Shown: positions 45,801 to 58,400, numbered from the stretch's first letter. The stretch is 64,000 nt of DNA from Diplosphaera chodatii (GCA_032358165.1 JAALGY010000030.1:558001-622000), one strand, 5' to 3'. Notes: a model not told the origin generated them from the letters alone. Numbers and translations are program-made.

Positions 45801-48800
45801 ACAAACGTCGCGCAGACTGCGGTCAACTCAAAATGCAGTCTGCGCTGACGTTCTGACGGCTGTGACCCACATGCATGCAAGAACTGTATGCCAACATTGG
45901 TCGACATGCGTGCGGCCGGCAGCCATTGCGCACAGGTTTGTTCCAGTGGAACCTGAAGTTGCAGCATGCTTCACCGCAGGCCAGGTGAGGTGGCGGCGGC
46001 GGCGGCGGCGGACATCGTGCCGCCGGCCCTGCCGCCGCACCCGCGCTGCGTGCTGCGGGAGGGGCTCCACCTGTTCAGCCCGCAGGCGCCGCACCACGCC
46101 GCGCTGGCCGCCCAGGGGGCAGACGCCACGGGCCCAGGTGAAGGCACTGTGTCCTGGAATCAGACGCACACATTGTCACCTTGGTAGCTGTGTAAAATAA
46201 ATCAGGGACAGAAGGTTTTCGTGTGCTTTATAAGCACATGCAACTGCACTGCGATCGACAGGCGTATTCTGCAATGTGCTCAGCGTCATCGTAGTGAGGT
46301 GGTGCTGAGCATACTTTGCTGACTAGTCCAGGCACGCCAGAGGTGGACATCGTGTTTGTGCACGGCATCCGGGGCGGCGCCTTTGCCACCTGGCGCCAGC
46401 TGGACGCGCCCGCGCCGGCGGCGGCGAAGGCGGGCGACGCGGCGGCCGCCGCAGCGGCTGCGGGCGCCCCGCCAATGGTCAGCCCCGCAGCCGCTGGGGC
46501 GGCAGCACACGGCAGCAATGGCGGCAGTGAAAGAACGAACGGCGGCGGCGCAGGCAGCGGCGATGGTGGTGTACCGGAGGCGGCAGACAATGGCGAGCAG
46601 AATGGTGGTGAGCCGGATACAGCGGCGTCTGCGGTTGGCAGCGGCGGCGGCAGAGAAGACCAGCAGCTTCAGGAGTCTGCCGCGGTAGTAGGCGCAGTAG
46701 CAGATGGCCCTGCTGGCAGCAATATCGGCAGCACTGACAGCGGTGCAGGCAATGGCAACGGCAGCAGCGCTAACAGCGCACCGCAAACACAGCAGGACGC
46801 TGCGCAGACGGCAGCGATCACACGGGCGGCGGCGGCAACCCTTTCAGCGGTGAAGTCGGCGGCCTCGGTGGCCATCCCGGTGGTGACGCCACGGCCAACG
46901 CTGCCGGAGGATGAGGAGGCAGCAGCCGACGCCGACATGAGCAGAGGGTATGCCCTGTTTTGACGTGGAGTAACTCAGGCACAGTGGCTCGCGAGCCTGA
47001 CATGTGCAGGTGCAGGCACCTTGTGCACCTCTGTCGGCTGGCAGCAGGACCCAGAAGCCTGTCGGATCTGCTGACACTACGTGGGGAAGCAGTGACCCTT
47101 CACAGTCTCTATTGAGCTGATGCTGCTGGTGCTTTACCTGCAGGGACTGCTGGCCGGCGGCATGGCTGCAGCGGGACCTGCCGGGGGCGCGGCTGCTGAC
47201 CGTCGAGTATGCGGCGCCCGCCTCAAACTGGGAGGTGTGCAAAGTGCACTAACTCAACGTGGTTCCACCGTACGCAGTGCTGCAAAGCCTCTTTAGGCTG
47301 TGTGGTCCTGCTGCCTGTCCTGGTCACATCAGCTGACAGCTCAGCATGCACCGCTGCAGGGGGAGTCGCTGCCGATGCGGGGCACGATCGTGCAGCTGCA
47401 GGAGCGGCTGGTGGCGGCCGGCGTGGGCTACCGCCCCGTCATCTTCGTGTGTCACAGGTGCTGCCGCCGGCCCTGTGTTTGCAGTCTTTCTTTTCACACA
47501 CTCCCTGTTGCACGTTGCCGTGTTGGCATCGTTTCGTTTGAGCATCATCCTTCCACGTTCATGCACATCTGAGCGACCTCAACAAACAAAGAGGCAAACT
47601 CAAGTCGACTTGCTCAGCAACCCATGTGCAGCCTGGGAGGAGTGCTGGCAAAGGAGTTGTTGGCGCGGGGGTTAGCGGCGGAGCCGGACTCGGTGGCGGG
47701 GCGGATCGCGGGTGCCACTACGGGGCTGGTCACCTACTCCACCCCGCATGCCGGCAGCTGGCTGGCCGACTGGGGCTGGCGCCTGCGGTGCGGCGTATAT
47801 CTCAGGGAACAAGGGTGTACCTTGGCCTTGCAACCTTACCCTGGTGCTTGTGAGGGCAAACACTTGCTCAGTGCATGGTCGACCGTGCAGCAGCACCTGC
47901 TATGAGGCTGAGAAAGCTGCTGCAGCACATGCGGCAGTTTGACATGGACCTCATGCTCTGCTGCTGTATGTCGACTGCTGTTCAGAGCATGCACCCTGTC
48001 GGATCCCTGCACAAGCATCTCACAAGCTTGTGTTGTGGGGAAGCCGCCGCTGGCAGTCTCCTTACTGAGGACCTGCTGCTGCAGGTATCTTGGAGCCGCA
48101 CCGGATCCGGTCGTCAGCCACCTGAAGCCTGGAGCGCACCTGGAGGTCAGCACACTCACTTTGCCGTGACCTGATGGTCGAACCTGCTTCAAGGCTCAGC
48201 TCTTAGGGGTCACACATCAAGGCTCACGTGGTGGCCAGTCCGGTGTCATTACAAGGCAGACATGAGTTGTACGTAGCCCCAGAAGGCGGCAGACCTGCGC
48301 TTCCATGGCGCCGCAGGGCACCAACGCGGCGCTCAAGGCCCGCGCGGAGGCGGGGCGCCTGGCGGCGCTGAGCTTCGCGGAGGGGGTGCCCAGCCGGGTG
48401 ACCGCGCTGCTGCCCCGCCTCATCGTGGTGCCCCCCGAATCCGCGTACCCCGGCTTCGGCGAGTTCGTGCCCCTGGGCGACCTGGACCACATCCAGGTGG
48501 GTATACATATAAGCTTGGGATGATGCCACATCAGCGTTGAGCTGGCATTCGAAACCGAGTGACGGCACGTGGCGTGCCCAGTGGTGGTGACTGCCTGGAT
48601 GGCGTTCTCAGTGCGGAGGATGCACTGCAACACCTGACATTCATGCGTGCTCGATGGGGCAGCAGCAGACTAGTATCACACACCATGGCTAGGCAGTGAA
48701 CTTACTAGTTCACTACTGTAACTTGCAGGCGTGCAAGCCGCCGGACAGGCAGCACCCGGCGTACGCGCGGCTGCGGGACTTCCTGCTGCGCGAGCTGCAG

Positions 48801-48857
48801 CGGACGCGTGCTGACCAAGACGATGCAGGGCAGGCGGAGGCAGAGCGCAGGGGTTGA
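39811..48857 (+). CDS. SERAC1: SERAC1-like serine esterase with N-terminal helical (ARM-like) repeats
   Basis: Very long, intron-rich gene. ATG 39811; the N-terminus MPERLAGFAARHRTALRRGL plus LWLVGGAGAGAAAVAAG looks like an organelle signal or membrane anchor. Ala/Leu-rich helical exons follow (40740-45720), e.g. LGEAVADAIAALGADEDKET, LLDGLLDAAAISSRSPRERA, LRAAAGNTLGG. The lipase domain: VDIVFVHGIRGGAFATWRQL (46344), a long Ala/Gly/Ser insert (46410-46940), DCWPAAWLQRDLPGARLLTV with EYAAPASNWE (47146), PMRGTIVQLQERLVAAGVGY, then nucleophile elbow CHSLGG, whose Ser codon is split by the intron 47458-47633. Next TYSTPHAGSWLADWGWRLR (47730), RLIVVPPESAYPGFGEFVPL (48418), CKPPDRQHPAYARLRDFLLR, stop 48855-48857. 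The block order matches SERAC1, which acts in phosphatidylglycerol/cardiolipin remodelling at mitochondria-ER contacts in animals. Middle exon borders are uncertain because of duplications. Confidence 0.87.
40625..40786. repeat. partial exon duplication, 114-base offset
   Basis: A 48-base block starting GCAGTGACGCTGGGG and ending GCGGCGCTGGGC occurs at 40625-40672 and 40739-40786 with seven differences. Each copy has an AG acceptor just before TGACGCTGGG, and both read AVTLG..AVADA.AALG in one open frame. Copy 2 continues into the true exon. Confidence 0.8.
41474..41780. repeat. exon-end/intron-start tandem triplication (about 121-126 bases)
   Basis: Copy 1 (41474-41599) is the 3' end of an exon plus its donor (CTCATCAG/GTGGGC) and the start of the intron. 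Copy 2 (41600-41720) repeats it with the donor destroyed (CCCATCACGTTGG). Copy 3 (41721 to about 41780) has CTCGTCAG/GTGGTC. Shared marks are GCCCTGGAGCG, CAGCTGCGCTGGGACC and TTGATGCCTGGCAC. The extra copies are intronic remnants in the SERAC1-like gene. Confidence 0.8.
43141..43165 (+). repeat. poly(G) tract, 25 G
   Basis: An uninterrupted run of 25 G inside an intron of the SERAC1-like gene. Length in the assembly is likely imprecise. Confidence 0.9.
43291..43461. repeat. tandem exon duplication, 67-base copies
   Basis: Two gap-free copies, 43291-43357 and 43395-43461, each starting AGATTTGGC after a CAG/GCAG acceptor and ending GGGGGAGGTGCTG. They encode DLAAAEGLEGTAVAVAWLGE and DLAAAEGPEGTAVAVAWLGE. 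Only copy 2 continues into coding-like sequence (IALSRSVTAYYVV). The spacer holds TAAACCCTACGGTTTGG, a small palindrome. Confidence 0.85.
44201..44217 (+). repeat. short interstitial telomere-like repeat
   Basis: TAAACCCTAAACCCTAG, slightly more than two units of the plant/green-algal telomere repeat CCCTAAA, inside an intron of the SERAC1-like gene. One unit also occurs at 43371-43379. Confidence 0.7.
44270..44340 (+). repeat. G-rich degenerate repeat, quadruplex-capable
   Basis: About 70 bases of repeated GTTGGG/GGGTTGGG/GGTGGG words with many runs of three or more G, sitting 55 bases after the telomere-like repeat. It is intronic, with G runs of the kind that can form a G-quadruplex. Confidence 0.6.
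45161..45277. repeat. 39-base coding minisatellite, about 2.4 copies
   Basis: A 39-base unit starts at 45161 and 45200 (identical) and decays from 45239. It encodes GDTSIDGGSGSGS repeated in frame in the SERAC1-like protein, so copy number changes would keep the frame. Confidence 0.85.
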
Positions 48858-49395
48858 AAGATAGTTTCGCTGGCTTTGGCGCTGTGCAAATTAACTTGTG
48901 TGGCGTGAGCAGCTTTGTGGTTTGGCAGTCAGCAGAGTGGTGTCCGTCGCGGGCAGCAAATGGGCGCATAGAACACCTGATAGGGCGGCATATCGATGAG
49001 CCATGCTGCGGCTTCGGATTGAGAGCTGGCAATGAGGTCAGGAGGTTAGATCGGCATGTGTACAGCCATGCTAGGTTGAAAGTTTATGCAGATAGCTCTA
49101 TAGGCCATCGCAGATCAGGCCATCTACTTGAATGTCTTAGCATTGGAGAACACTGAACACTGAAAGATACATACTGCTGATGTACCACAGAGAAAGCAGA
49201 TCGATACCACCACCTCGTGTATGCAGCTCAGCAGCAAAAGTAGCCGCCCATCTGCGAAGGGCACTGACGGTGCCTGGCTGCTCTGGCAGCAACCTGCTGT
49301 CTGCTTGGCACGCCCAGCCTGCAGGGCTGTCGCCGGCCCCCAACATGCATCGCTGCAGGATCTGCCGCTGCAGAACCAAGCATCTGCAAATAGTG
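48858..49395. other. convergent 3' intergenic region
   Basis: About 540 bases between the stops of the SERAC1-like gene (plus) and the RRM/proline-rich gene (minus). No gene or repeat was recognised. Confidence 0.4.
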
Positions 49396-52300
49396 CTACT
49401 GGCGCCAGAACACGTACAGCTGCGGCGCGGGGTTGGCGCCCGGGCCGCCGCTGGCGCTGGACAGCAGCCACAGCTTGCGGAAGCCGGCGTTGCGGGCCGG
49501 GTCCAGCTGCACCACCAGCCCCTCCCCCCGCCTGTCCCGCAGGTCTGCAGGGGGCGCAAACTAAACGCTCGACCTGCACCTGTGTTGGATCCAACCACAG
49601 CACTACAGCAGCGCATGACAGGTGCTGGACACAAATTTATAAGGCCCACCTCGCACAAAGGCGCTGAAGGCGCGGGCCTCTGCCGCGCCGCCGGTGGGCT
49701 GCAGCGCCGTGGAGGCCGCCACGTACGCCATGCGCTCCGCCGCAGGCACCTGCGCCACCACCGTGGCACTCATCTCAGTCAGAGAATTCACACCGCTCCC
49801 ATGTAGGAACCGTGCCAGAGTGTGCATGTTGGGGGCATGCACTCACAATGCCAGCAACAGCTGGTGAACAGTAAGGCAGAGGGAGGAGAGGTGTGTTTCA
49901 ATGGGCAGTTGGTCACAATTTGAAGCTCACAACAAAGGGGTTCATGGTGGACGGTTGAGGCTGGAGCCCAGCCCAGCCGCCGGTGTCCCTCGGTCGACGT
50001 GGCCCACCACACACGATGGCAGTGCATCGCCGCACACAGGCAGCCCTGTGGAGTATCTCAGACAAGGGTGTTGCGTGGAAGAATGGGCACCTGGTCCAGG
50101 GGAAACTTCGCAGTGACGACCAGGCTGCGCGGCAGGGTGTGCACCTCCGCCCCGGGCCCCAGCAGCCGCACGTGCCCCACCGCGTGGTCCCCCTCCAGGA
50201 TGCCCTGCGGCAAAAAGTGATAAGGGTTTCAGTGGTGCAGAGGGTGTGGTGCGCATGTGTGCAGGTGACGCATCGCCAAGTAGTGCAGCGCACCTAGGTG
50301 ATGGCTTGGCATCCCACACCATTGCCGCACGAGGTTGCACAGCAGACGGCATCAAAACTCAGTCAGCACCAAACCGGGACGGACTGGCACGCTGCTGCAA
50401 TTCTGCAGCACCAGCCTCCTCGCACAGACACTGCGGCGTGGGCACCTGCCAGCAGGGCAGCGCGACGCCGATGAGGGCGGTGCCGCGGGGGCACAGCACC
50501 GGCTCGCCGATCAGGCGCCCCGCGGCGGCCCCGGGCGCCGCCACCCACCTGCCCAAGCGCAGCGGTGAGTTGCGTAAGTAGTTGCTTGTCGTGTGCGCTC
50601 AGTTGCATGCAGAAGCTTGCTATGGGGTTCCCTGGTATCGCCGTCACCCACCTGCCCAGGCGCAGCAGTGATTTGCACAGGGCAAGGTGTGCCTAGGAGT
50701 GTGCAAAGTACGAGTGACAAGAAGCTGAAGGGATATGATGGCGTCCCTCGACCGCCAGTGTTCAAGCGCAAGGCCCAGTGGTGCATCACGACCGGGTATT
50801 GTGATGCGACCCAGGCCTGGCGGCACGGCTGCAGCCACTGATCATGAGCGCCTCTGCTGCTCAGGGAGCAGCAATCACCAAAAGCAATAATCACCAGTGC
50901 CAGGCGGCGTCCGCGGCGCCCTCCGCAGTGCCGGCAGCCACGCCGTCGGGCCCCAGCCGCCGCGCGATCGCTGCCAGCTCGGCCGCGTCCCGGGACGTGG
51001 AGGCCGGGCTGAACGCCACCCGCACGGCACCGCGGCGGTTGACCTGCGGGGGCCACCAGCAGCCAACACAAGTCGGTGAACAGAGTGCAGGCCTGACTGG
51101 GCGTCATAAGGGAATGGAAGGAAGGACATGGCTGTCATGTGTTGGCAGGCCCTCACAGTGTTGAGACAAGTGTAGAGGCCCTGCGACAAGCATGCGAGCA
51201 CTGAAGGCTCCAGTGGTACATCGGGTTCCCTGCCCTGAGATCCGCAAGCCTGGGTAAGAGCCCCGGCTGGGTTTCATATGTATGTTGCGGTATTTGCTGC
51301 TCACGTTGAGGGCGCCCAGCTCGGCGGCCACCTCTGCCACGTCCCGCAGATCTCCGAGTTCCAGCGCGGCGGTCGGCAAGCGCACCTGCGGGCATGACGC
51401 ACGGGTGTTATGATGTAGCGCAGGGTCGAACAGGTGGTGGACACACATGGCCATCGTGACCCCGCATGAAGTAGTGCGCCACACATTGTACAGACAAGCA
51501 GCGGTCCCACACCACGTGGCATCCGGACATCAAAAGCTAGTGATCACGATGTTGGCCGGCCTCATGTTTGCACAGCTTCCGGTTCCCAATGAGCGGGTTC
51601 ATGGCTGAAAACTCGACCTCATCCTGAGAATCTGAAGCCTGTGCTTCCACCAGGACAGGTTCTTGTGTCTTGGCAACACGGGCCCAGCTGGGCGGGAGCA
51701 GCTCTCGGCACAAATTTGTCCGGCGGCTATCCCTCCATCCCATCCCAAACCCTCCAGCAGCGCCTACTCACCTTCCCTGCATCCCATCCTAAGCCCTCCT
51801 GCAGCCGCCTGCTCACCTGGAGCGGGCTGGGGCCCGCGATGTGCGCGCAGTCCACCAGGCACGCCAGCTCGTCCAGCCGCAGCTTGCGCGGCCCGGCGTC
51901 GCACGGCCCGGCGGCGGCGCCGATCGCCGTGACGCTGCCGCGTCTCGTGCCGCCTACTGCGCGCGGCATTCAGCCGTCAGCACGCCTTATGCATTGGGGA
52001 CCCATCGGTGGTGCAGAGGGCGATGGCACCATGCAACGGGCAGGTGAGGCAGACGACATCATGCATGTTGACGCCACGCAGACCCGCCAGCATCCGTGCA
52101 CCACATCCCAGTGGTAGTAGGCCACCGGCTGACTCCTAGGTCCCAGAACCTGGCAGCAGCCTGCGCACCTCTGCGCGGCAGGGCGCCGCGGGGTACGGGC
52201 CCCCGGGGTGGCGGCGGCAGCGTGGCTGCAGGGAAGCAGCACAACAGCCACACGTTTCCGACAGAAGCTGTGCGAGGACTGTACAAGCAACATAGCTGGG

Positions 52301-54816
52301 CTCACTGCCCTGCCATGGGATGTTGCGGACAGGATGCAGCAGCCGAAACATGGTGTGCGCCAACATACCTGGGTCATCTAAGCACCGCGAACGCAGCCTG
52401 CATGCCTGGTCTGAGGGGCTTGGTGGACGGCGCTGGGGCGGCACGGGGCACGCACTCCTTGTCTCCCTGCCTGAAGCGCTTGGGGCTCCGCTGCACAAGC
52501 GCATCTAATGCTCAGGCTCATTCCCTCTCATAGGTTGCTGGCAGTCCCACTCGTGATGTCTCCAGTACCGCAATCTATCGAGGACCGTAGGCCTAACGCT
52601 TGCAGCTCTGAGGCGTGTTGACAAAATGTTCTCAGCATGTGACAACGCACCGGCGTCGGCGGGCGTTCACCGTCAGGGCTGCGCTTCTGCTGCGGGTGCT
52701 GCACACCATGCCCGCCTCCTGCCCTGTCACTGCCTGCCTCGCCGCGACCGTCCGACCTGCTGCGCGGCGGCTGCTTCTGCGCAGGGGCTGGCTCCTCCTG
52801 AGCATGTCCCTTTGAGCCTGATGGCCTGGCTGCTGCCGCTGCCATGCCTGCAGCGGTATCCGTATCTGCCGGACTGCTGTGCTGGGGTGCCATTCCATGG
52901 GGCTTGAACCGTATGACGACCTTGCCGCCCTTCGCGCTGCCGTCAGGCTTTGCACCGCCCTCAATGTGCTCGCTTTGTGCGACGCTGCCGCCTTCTTTGT
53001 TGCCAGCATCTTTGCCAGCGCCCACTGCCTCTGCCGCTGCTGCTGCTGAAGCCGCCGCTGCCTCTGCTGCCCCCGTCGCCGCTGTATATTCATTGCCCTG
53101 GAGTACTCGGCCGCCACTGTCGGGCTGCGGCGGGTCTGGGGGCAGCGGCGGCGCTGCGACGCTCGGCCGAGCCGCGCCCGGCCGGAGGTGCGGCGGCCCC
53201 GGCTGCGGCGGCGGCGCTGGCGACCCAGCAGCTGCTGCAGCTGCGTCGGGGCCTTGGACTGGCTGAAGCTGCAAGCGACTGTCTTCAGGTAACGGCGGCG
53301 GCTGCGGCTCGCCCGCCGCGCCTGCAGCCGGGAGCGGCGGCGCAGCAACCGGTCCCGCGGCTGCTGCAGCTCCTGTCAGTAGCGGCGGCAGCGGCGGCGG
53401 CGCGGCACCTGGGGGCGATCCCCCTGGTGGCAGCGGCGGTCCGTGTGAGGCGGGTCCTGTGGGCAGCGGCGGTGGCGCTGCAGGCGGAAGGCCGTCCGCA
53501 GGCTGGGTGGGCAGCTCCGCAAGCGTCAGCGGCGGCGAAGGCTCTGCAGAGGGCGGCGGCGGCAGGGGCTGCTGTGCTGAGGCAGCGTCTGATGCGATTG
53601 CCGCCGCGTCTGCTGCTGCGTCTGCCGCCGTGCTCGCCTTGGCCCCGGCCTTGCTGCCCGCCTTGGCCCGCCGCCGCCGCTTGCGCTTGGACCTCGAGTC
53701 CGAGGGCTCCGACTCGTCTGCCTGCTGCTGATCTGGCGCCTCCTGCGGCGGCGGCATCGGCGGCAGCAGCGGCGGCGGCGGCGGCGGCAGCAGCTCCCCC
53801 GCTTCTGCTGCCGCTTGGTCCTCTGTACTCGCAGGCTTGAAGCTGGGGTCCAGCGGGTTGTCCGGTATCAGGGGCATCGCCCGCCGCCGCAGGATCTGCA
53901 GGGGTTGCAGGATCGCCGAGATGGCATCTTCTGCTGCATGTGCTCGTGGCATCTGCTCACTGATGCCACCACGCTGACCGCTAGCTGGCTTGAGGGCATG
54001 CAGTACCTGCATCTGGGTCGCGCTCCAGGGGTGGACCTGTGCATCCTCGCTGTGGAACGTGTAGTTCTGGAGCTTCTGCAAGGCCAGCATGGCGCCTGCC
54101 GCGGCCAACACACACACGCACTCAGGCTGACTGTCATTGCAGTTGCACGATTTTGATTTGCACATGCCGCGAGGTAGCAAAGCGCAGCGCAGGCACGTGT
54201 CAGCAGTAACAGCGCAACCGCTCGCACCCTCAACGGTCGCAAAGCGCAGCACGACCAGCACGTCCAGCTGCTGCATAGGGCCCTCGTCCTGCCAGCCAGC
54301 CAATCAGCCTTTCAACGCTCGGCACGCTGGGATCCAGTCGAAGCTTAAAACGCCGGCACAATGTTGCCGACTCCGCATGCTGAGGCTTCAGCCACTCCAC
54401 AGAAATGTTGGTCAGCGTAGGTCAGCGCCGCAGCACCTGCATGGTGGCGCAGAAGCCGCCCTGGAAGCCCTCGACGCCCGGCAGCACGGCCGGCAGGCGG
54501 CCGTGGGGCTGCCGGACGGTGAGCGGCCCCCGCATCAGCGCCTCCACGTGGCTCCAGGACAGCCACCAGGGCACGGCGGTGACCTGCGCCGCACAGCGCG
54601 GTCGGATCGCCACAGGTCGTGACACGCCGGCGCGCAAACCTGCTCTGCGGCATTTGACAAGGTGCCCAATTGGCCTGTCATCGTAGTCACATGCTGGTAC
54701 GGATACGGATTAGAGCTGGTGCATCTACGCACGATCAGCTTGAAGGGGCCAGTGAGGATCTCCTGGTCGTGCGGGATGGCCACGCCAGCCCCAACGTGCT
54801 GTGGGTACCCCGACAT
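49396..54816 (-). CDS. RRM-like, proline-rich protein with possible C-terminal SPOC domain
   Basis: Spliced by frame. ATG 54816 (MSGYPQHVGAGVAIPHDQEI, LTGPFKLI) joins VTAVPWWLSWSHVEALMRGP (about 54590-54530), GVEGFQGGFCATMQ, DEGPMQQLDVLVVLRFATVE (about 54290-54230) and MLALQKLQNYTFHSEDAQ. KLIVTAVPWWLSWSHVEALM and LVVLRFATVEGAMLALQKLQ have the beta1-alpha1 and RNP1-alpha2 look of an RRM. A long Pro/Ala/Gly-rich exon (53940-52640) follows, with a basic patch SKRKRRRRAKAGSKAG. C-terminal exons include LDELACLVDCAHIAGPSPLQ, VAFSPASTSRDAAELAAIAR, GRLIGEPVLCPRGTALIGVA, GAEVHTLPRSLVVTAKFPLD and AFSAFVR joined to DRRGEGLVVQLD, then FRKLWLLSSAS and LYVFWRQ, stop 49398-49396. The last part resembles a SPOC domain, as in SPEN/FPA RNA-binding regulators. 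That assignment is tentative. Confidence 0.6.
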
Positions 54817-55492
54817 GACTGCCTGCACACCATCAGCCACAAAGTTGTTGTGCGTTATAGGATGTTACTCTACACCCAGCATCACTGTGCGGCATCTGAG
54901 CTGCATGACAACAATGGGTATCTCGTTGGCGATGGTGACCGAATGATCACCATGCTGATCACAGACGCTGCAGGCCAACGGACTCGCAGCAGCGAGGTCT
55001 TTTCTTGCTGCTGCTCATTGCTGAGTGAGCACCACCTACATCTTGCTCACTCGATCGTAGGCCTAGCACAACATGTGTGCGTGCCCGCCAATCCGCTTTA
55101 TAGGCAGTATCGCTCCTGATATGCACGGCCTTTCAAGGTGATGATGCAGCGAATGGTACCGTTGAATCGCCGTCTGGCTGACGGATCTAGCGATACGCTA
55201 ATGAAGATGTCGATTGCAACCCTGCCCGTGGTTTGGCCCGTACATCCCGTGCAACAGCAGGGGTCTAGCAAACAGCGGGGCACCAAGGGAATGCTTGCGA
55301 ATCGCCGTCACTCTGCCATTGATCGACGTTCATTTCTGTGTTCTGAGGTTGCTTGAGCATCGTTCGATCTACAGCCGTGCGTCGGCGCAGCTGCCGGTGA
55401 CACAGCAGCGTAGTGCTGCCAACAGCCATCACTTCTTACTCAGATATATTTAGGCGGCCTGCTGGCACAGCTGGTCTACTCAGGAGGCAAGG
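54817..55492. other. divergent promoter region
   Basis: About 680 bases between the RRM/proline-rich gene (minus) and eIF2A (plus). It may include a 5'-UTR exon of the minus gene, since an acceptor TGTGCAG immediately precedes the exon carrying its proposed start. No other feature was recognised. Confidence 0.4.
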
Positions 55493-58400
55493 ATGTCGCT
55501 TGCAGATCTCAAGATACTAGGTGAGGGCTGACCTGCGTGCACGCAATATGCACAAGGACCTGCTGCATCACATGCACTGCGGCGTTGCCAGACACTTTCA
55601 TGCCTGCATTCATCCATGTCAACATCGCGGACGTCCAAGCAGCGATGCGTGGTGTCTCTGCAGCGAGGCAGCCAGACAAGGCCACAGTGTTCCAGGGCGT
55701 GCCTGACATCGCGGCGAGCAGCAACTTCACTGGGTGAGTGCCTGCGTCAGGCCGCCGCTACATTGATATCAGATGACAGGGTCGCATGAGGACTTGGTGA
55801 TTGATGCGGTTACTCAAGAGCTGTCTGACTCTCCAAGTGCGCAACCTTCAGGCGGCATGCCCTGAGCTGCCAAGTGTCCACTCTTGGACTGTGCGCCTTG
55901 CCGATGGGCCCCACAATGCTCATGAAGGCACCTGCCGTGTCCCATCGCAGTGTCCCGCTCAACAAGGTGGAGTTCAGCCCCGATGGCACGCGCTTCGCGG
56001 GGCTCACGATCGTGGGCATCACCATCTACGACAGCGCCACACTGGAGAAGGCGAGGCCTCTGGCCTGCTGCCGCATCTGCAACCTATGCTGCGGATATTT
56101 GATGACTTACCTGGCATCCATATGGCCGATGCGGCATGCAGGGCACTGCCATGTGCCAAAGGGGCCAGCGGGCTGGAGGCCTTGAGCGTTGGAGCAGTCG
56201 GCTCCAGGCCTGCAGTGTCTCAAGCCAGCCGGTGCACCAGCTGGCAGCTTGCGCTTCTGCGGCTGGGGGTGTTGACTCTGCCGCAGCCTCACGATGCAGG
56301 TGGGCGCGCTGGACATCCAGCACTGCATCGCGCTGGCGTGGTCGCCCCAGGGGGGCATCATGCAGACCTTCGAGCGGCCCGACCGGGAGAAGGGCAACCA
56401 GCACAAGAACCTGAAGGTGGGCGGTGAATGTTATTCGTGATCTTGGTCTTGTGATCTTGATCTTGTGACCTTTCTTGATGGTTAGTGACCATCAGGAGGA
56501 CGAAACAGATCATGCAGCACCTGGGCATCCTGCATGCTCTGTTCTCCTTCTGGATGGCCACTGACCCGCGGTCTGGTATCTGCTTTGTTCATGCACCGAT
56601 GCTGCCCGTGCAGCTTTGGGTTGGCACGGACATGTGCTGCAAGGGGCCCGCATACCTGCCAACAACCAGACATGTGCATCGTTTTGTCCTGTGACCCCTG
56701 CAATTGTACCGCAGCTGTGGGACCTGGAGACGGGCGAGGTGCTGCTGCAGCTGTTCCAGAAGGCGTTCAACAAGGACGCCTGGCCCGCGATCCAGCTGTC
56801 GGCGGACGAGGGGCTGGCCTTCCATGCGCAGCCCAACGCCGTAAACGTGTACAACCCTCGTGACTTTGCAGCAGGTGCAGCTTAGTCTTCTTTGGCTGCT
56901 GCCTGTGTCCCCCTAGTTCTCCTTGCCGCACCTAGCTGCTTAGACCAGAAAACACACCTTCTTGGTTGCCAGCCTGGCCATTGTCCATGAGCGACAGCGG
57001 CCGCTGGCCACAGGATTCCTGGCACGTCAACTACTGAGTGATCTGCGGCGAGCAGCGCCGCAGGTTGGTCGCGAAGACAGCAGGGTGCTCAGCGCTTCTG
57101 CCATGCGCAGGCATCCTGCGGAAGCTGCACCTGAAGGGGCTGGGCGGCTTCGCAGTGGCGCCGGGGCCCGGCACCCACCTGGCCGCCTACGTGCCCGAGG
57201 CCAAGGGCACCCCAGGTGCTGCACATGTGCAACCTTTTGCAACCCTGCGACCCTGCGCATGGCGCTCTTGTAAAAGGACAAATGTGACAGGTGGCTGTCC
57301 ATGCCGCAGTCCAGCACCATGACATCAACCCCATAGCTATGCTGTGCAGTCTGCTGGAGAATTGTAACAGAGCAACCATGTTGACTGCCAGGGTTCGTGG
57401 CGATCTACGACCACACGCAGCTGGTCAAGGGGGGCGACCCGCCGCAGCCGCTGTGCCGCCGCAGCTTCTTCAAGGTGCGGCGACTCCGTCTGCGTTCATA
57501 TCTGACGAGCGGTTGACTGTCTTCGGCACCGTTTCCTGAGCCATCCAGTTCAGGGGCCATATAGGCTTGTCTGCATTTCAACAGGCCAGCAATGTGCGGC
57601 TCAAGTGGTCGGCGGGCGGCGGCGGGCTCCTGGCGGAGACGTCCTCCGACTCCGACAGCTCCAATCGCAGCTACTACGGCGAGACCAAGCTGCACTTCCT
57701 GTCGGTGCGCCTGCCTCTGCGTCACGCTTACACAATCCCCAGGTGGCACTGGACAGTTTTTGCTGAAAGTGAGCTCTAGCCTCAGCTAGCAGCCAGTTAA
57801 TGCCGCTTCAGGCTGCTCCATGCCAGCTGCAGATTGTAAACTTCAAAGTGGGAGGCGCTTGCCAAGTTGCATTGACAGTTGCTGGTTCATGGCAAACCTA
57901 TCGTGAGTGGTGTCACGCATACTCTCGGCAGGCCGAGCGGGGGGTGGCGGACTGCCTGGTGCCGCTGAAGGAGGGCCCCGTGCACGACAGCGCCTGGTCG
58001 CCCGACGGGTCCACCTTTGCCGTGGTCGCGGGCTTCATGCCGGCGCAGGCGCTCATCTTCGACTCCAAGTGAGGATTCCTGAAGCCATCCAGCTGGCTTG
58101 ACATTGCCTTGTCCAGCATGAGTAATAGTTTTGCTTGCTGGGAGGGGTCCAGGAGGGGTAATGCAATACCAGAATCTGCACATCTGCTGTCTCTGACATC
58201 CACCCGGGAATCCCACATCCGAGGTGAACTGTAAGTTCTATGCATCTACGCAGGTGCAAGCAGGGGGCGGACCTGGGGGCGGGGCCCCACAACCTGGCGC
58301 GCTTCAGCCGCTTCGGCCGCTTCCTGGCGCTCGCCGGCTTCGGCAACCTGCCGGGCGACCTGGTCATCCACGAGCGGAAGGCGGACGGGAAGTGGAAGCA

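Noticed and set aside
52528..54303. Single uninterrupted 591-codon protein
   Set aside because: It opens with TTG and runs through at least one clear intron (GTGCGAG after FATVEG; GCGGCAG before MLALQK). The 3' part past GCCG/GTGCGT is also intronic.
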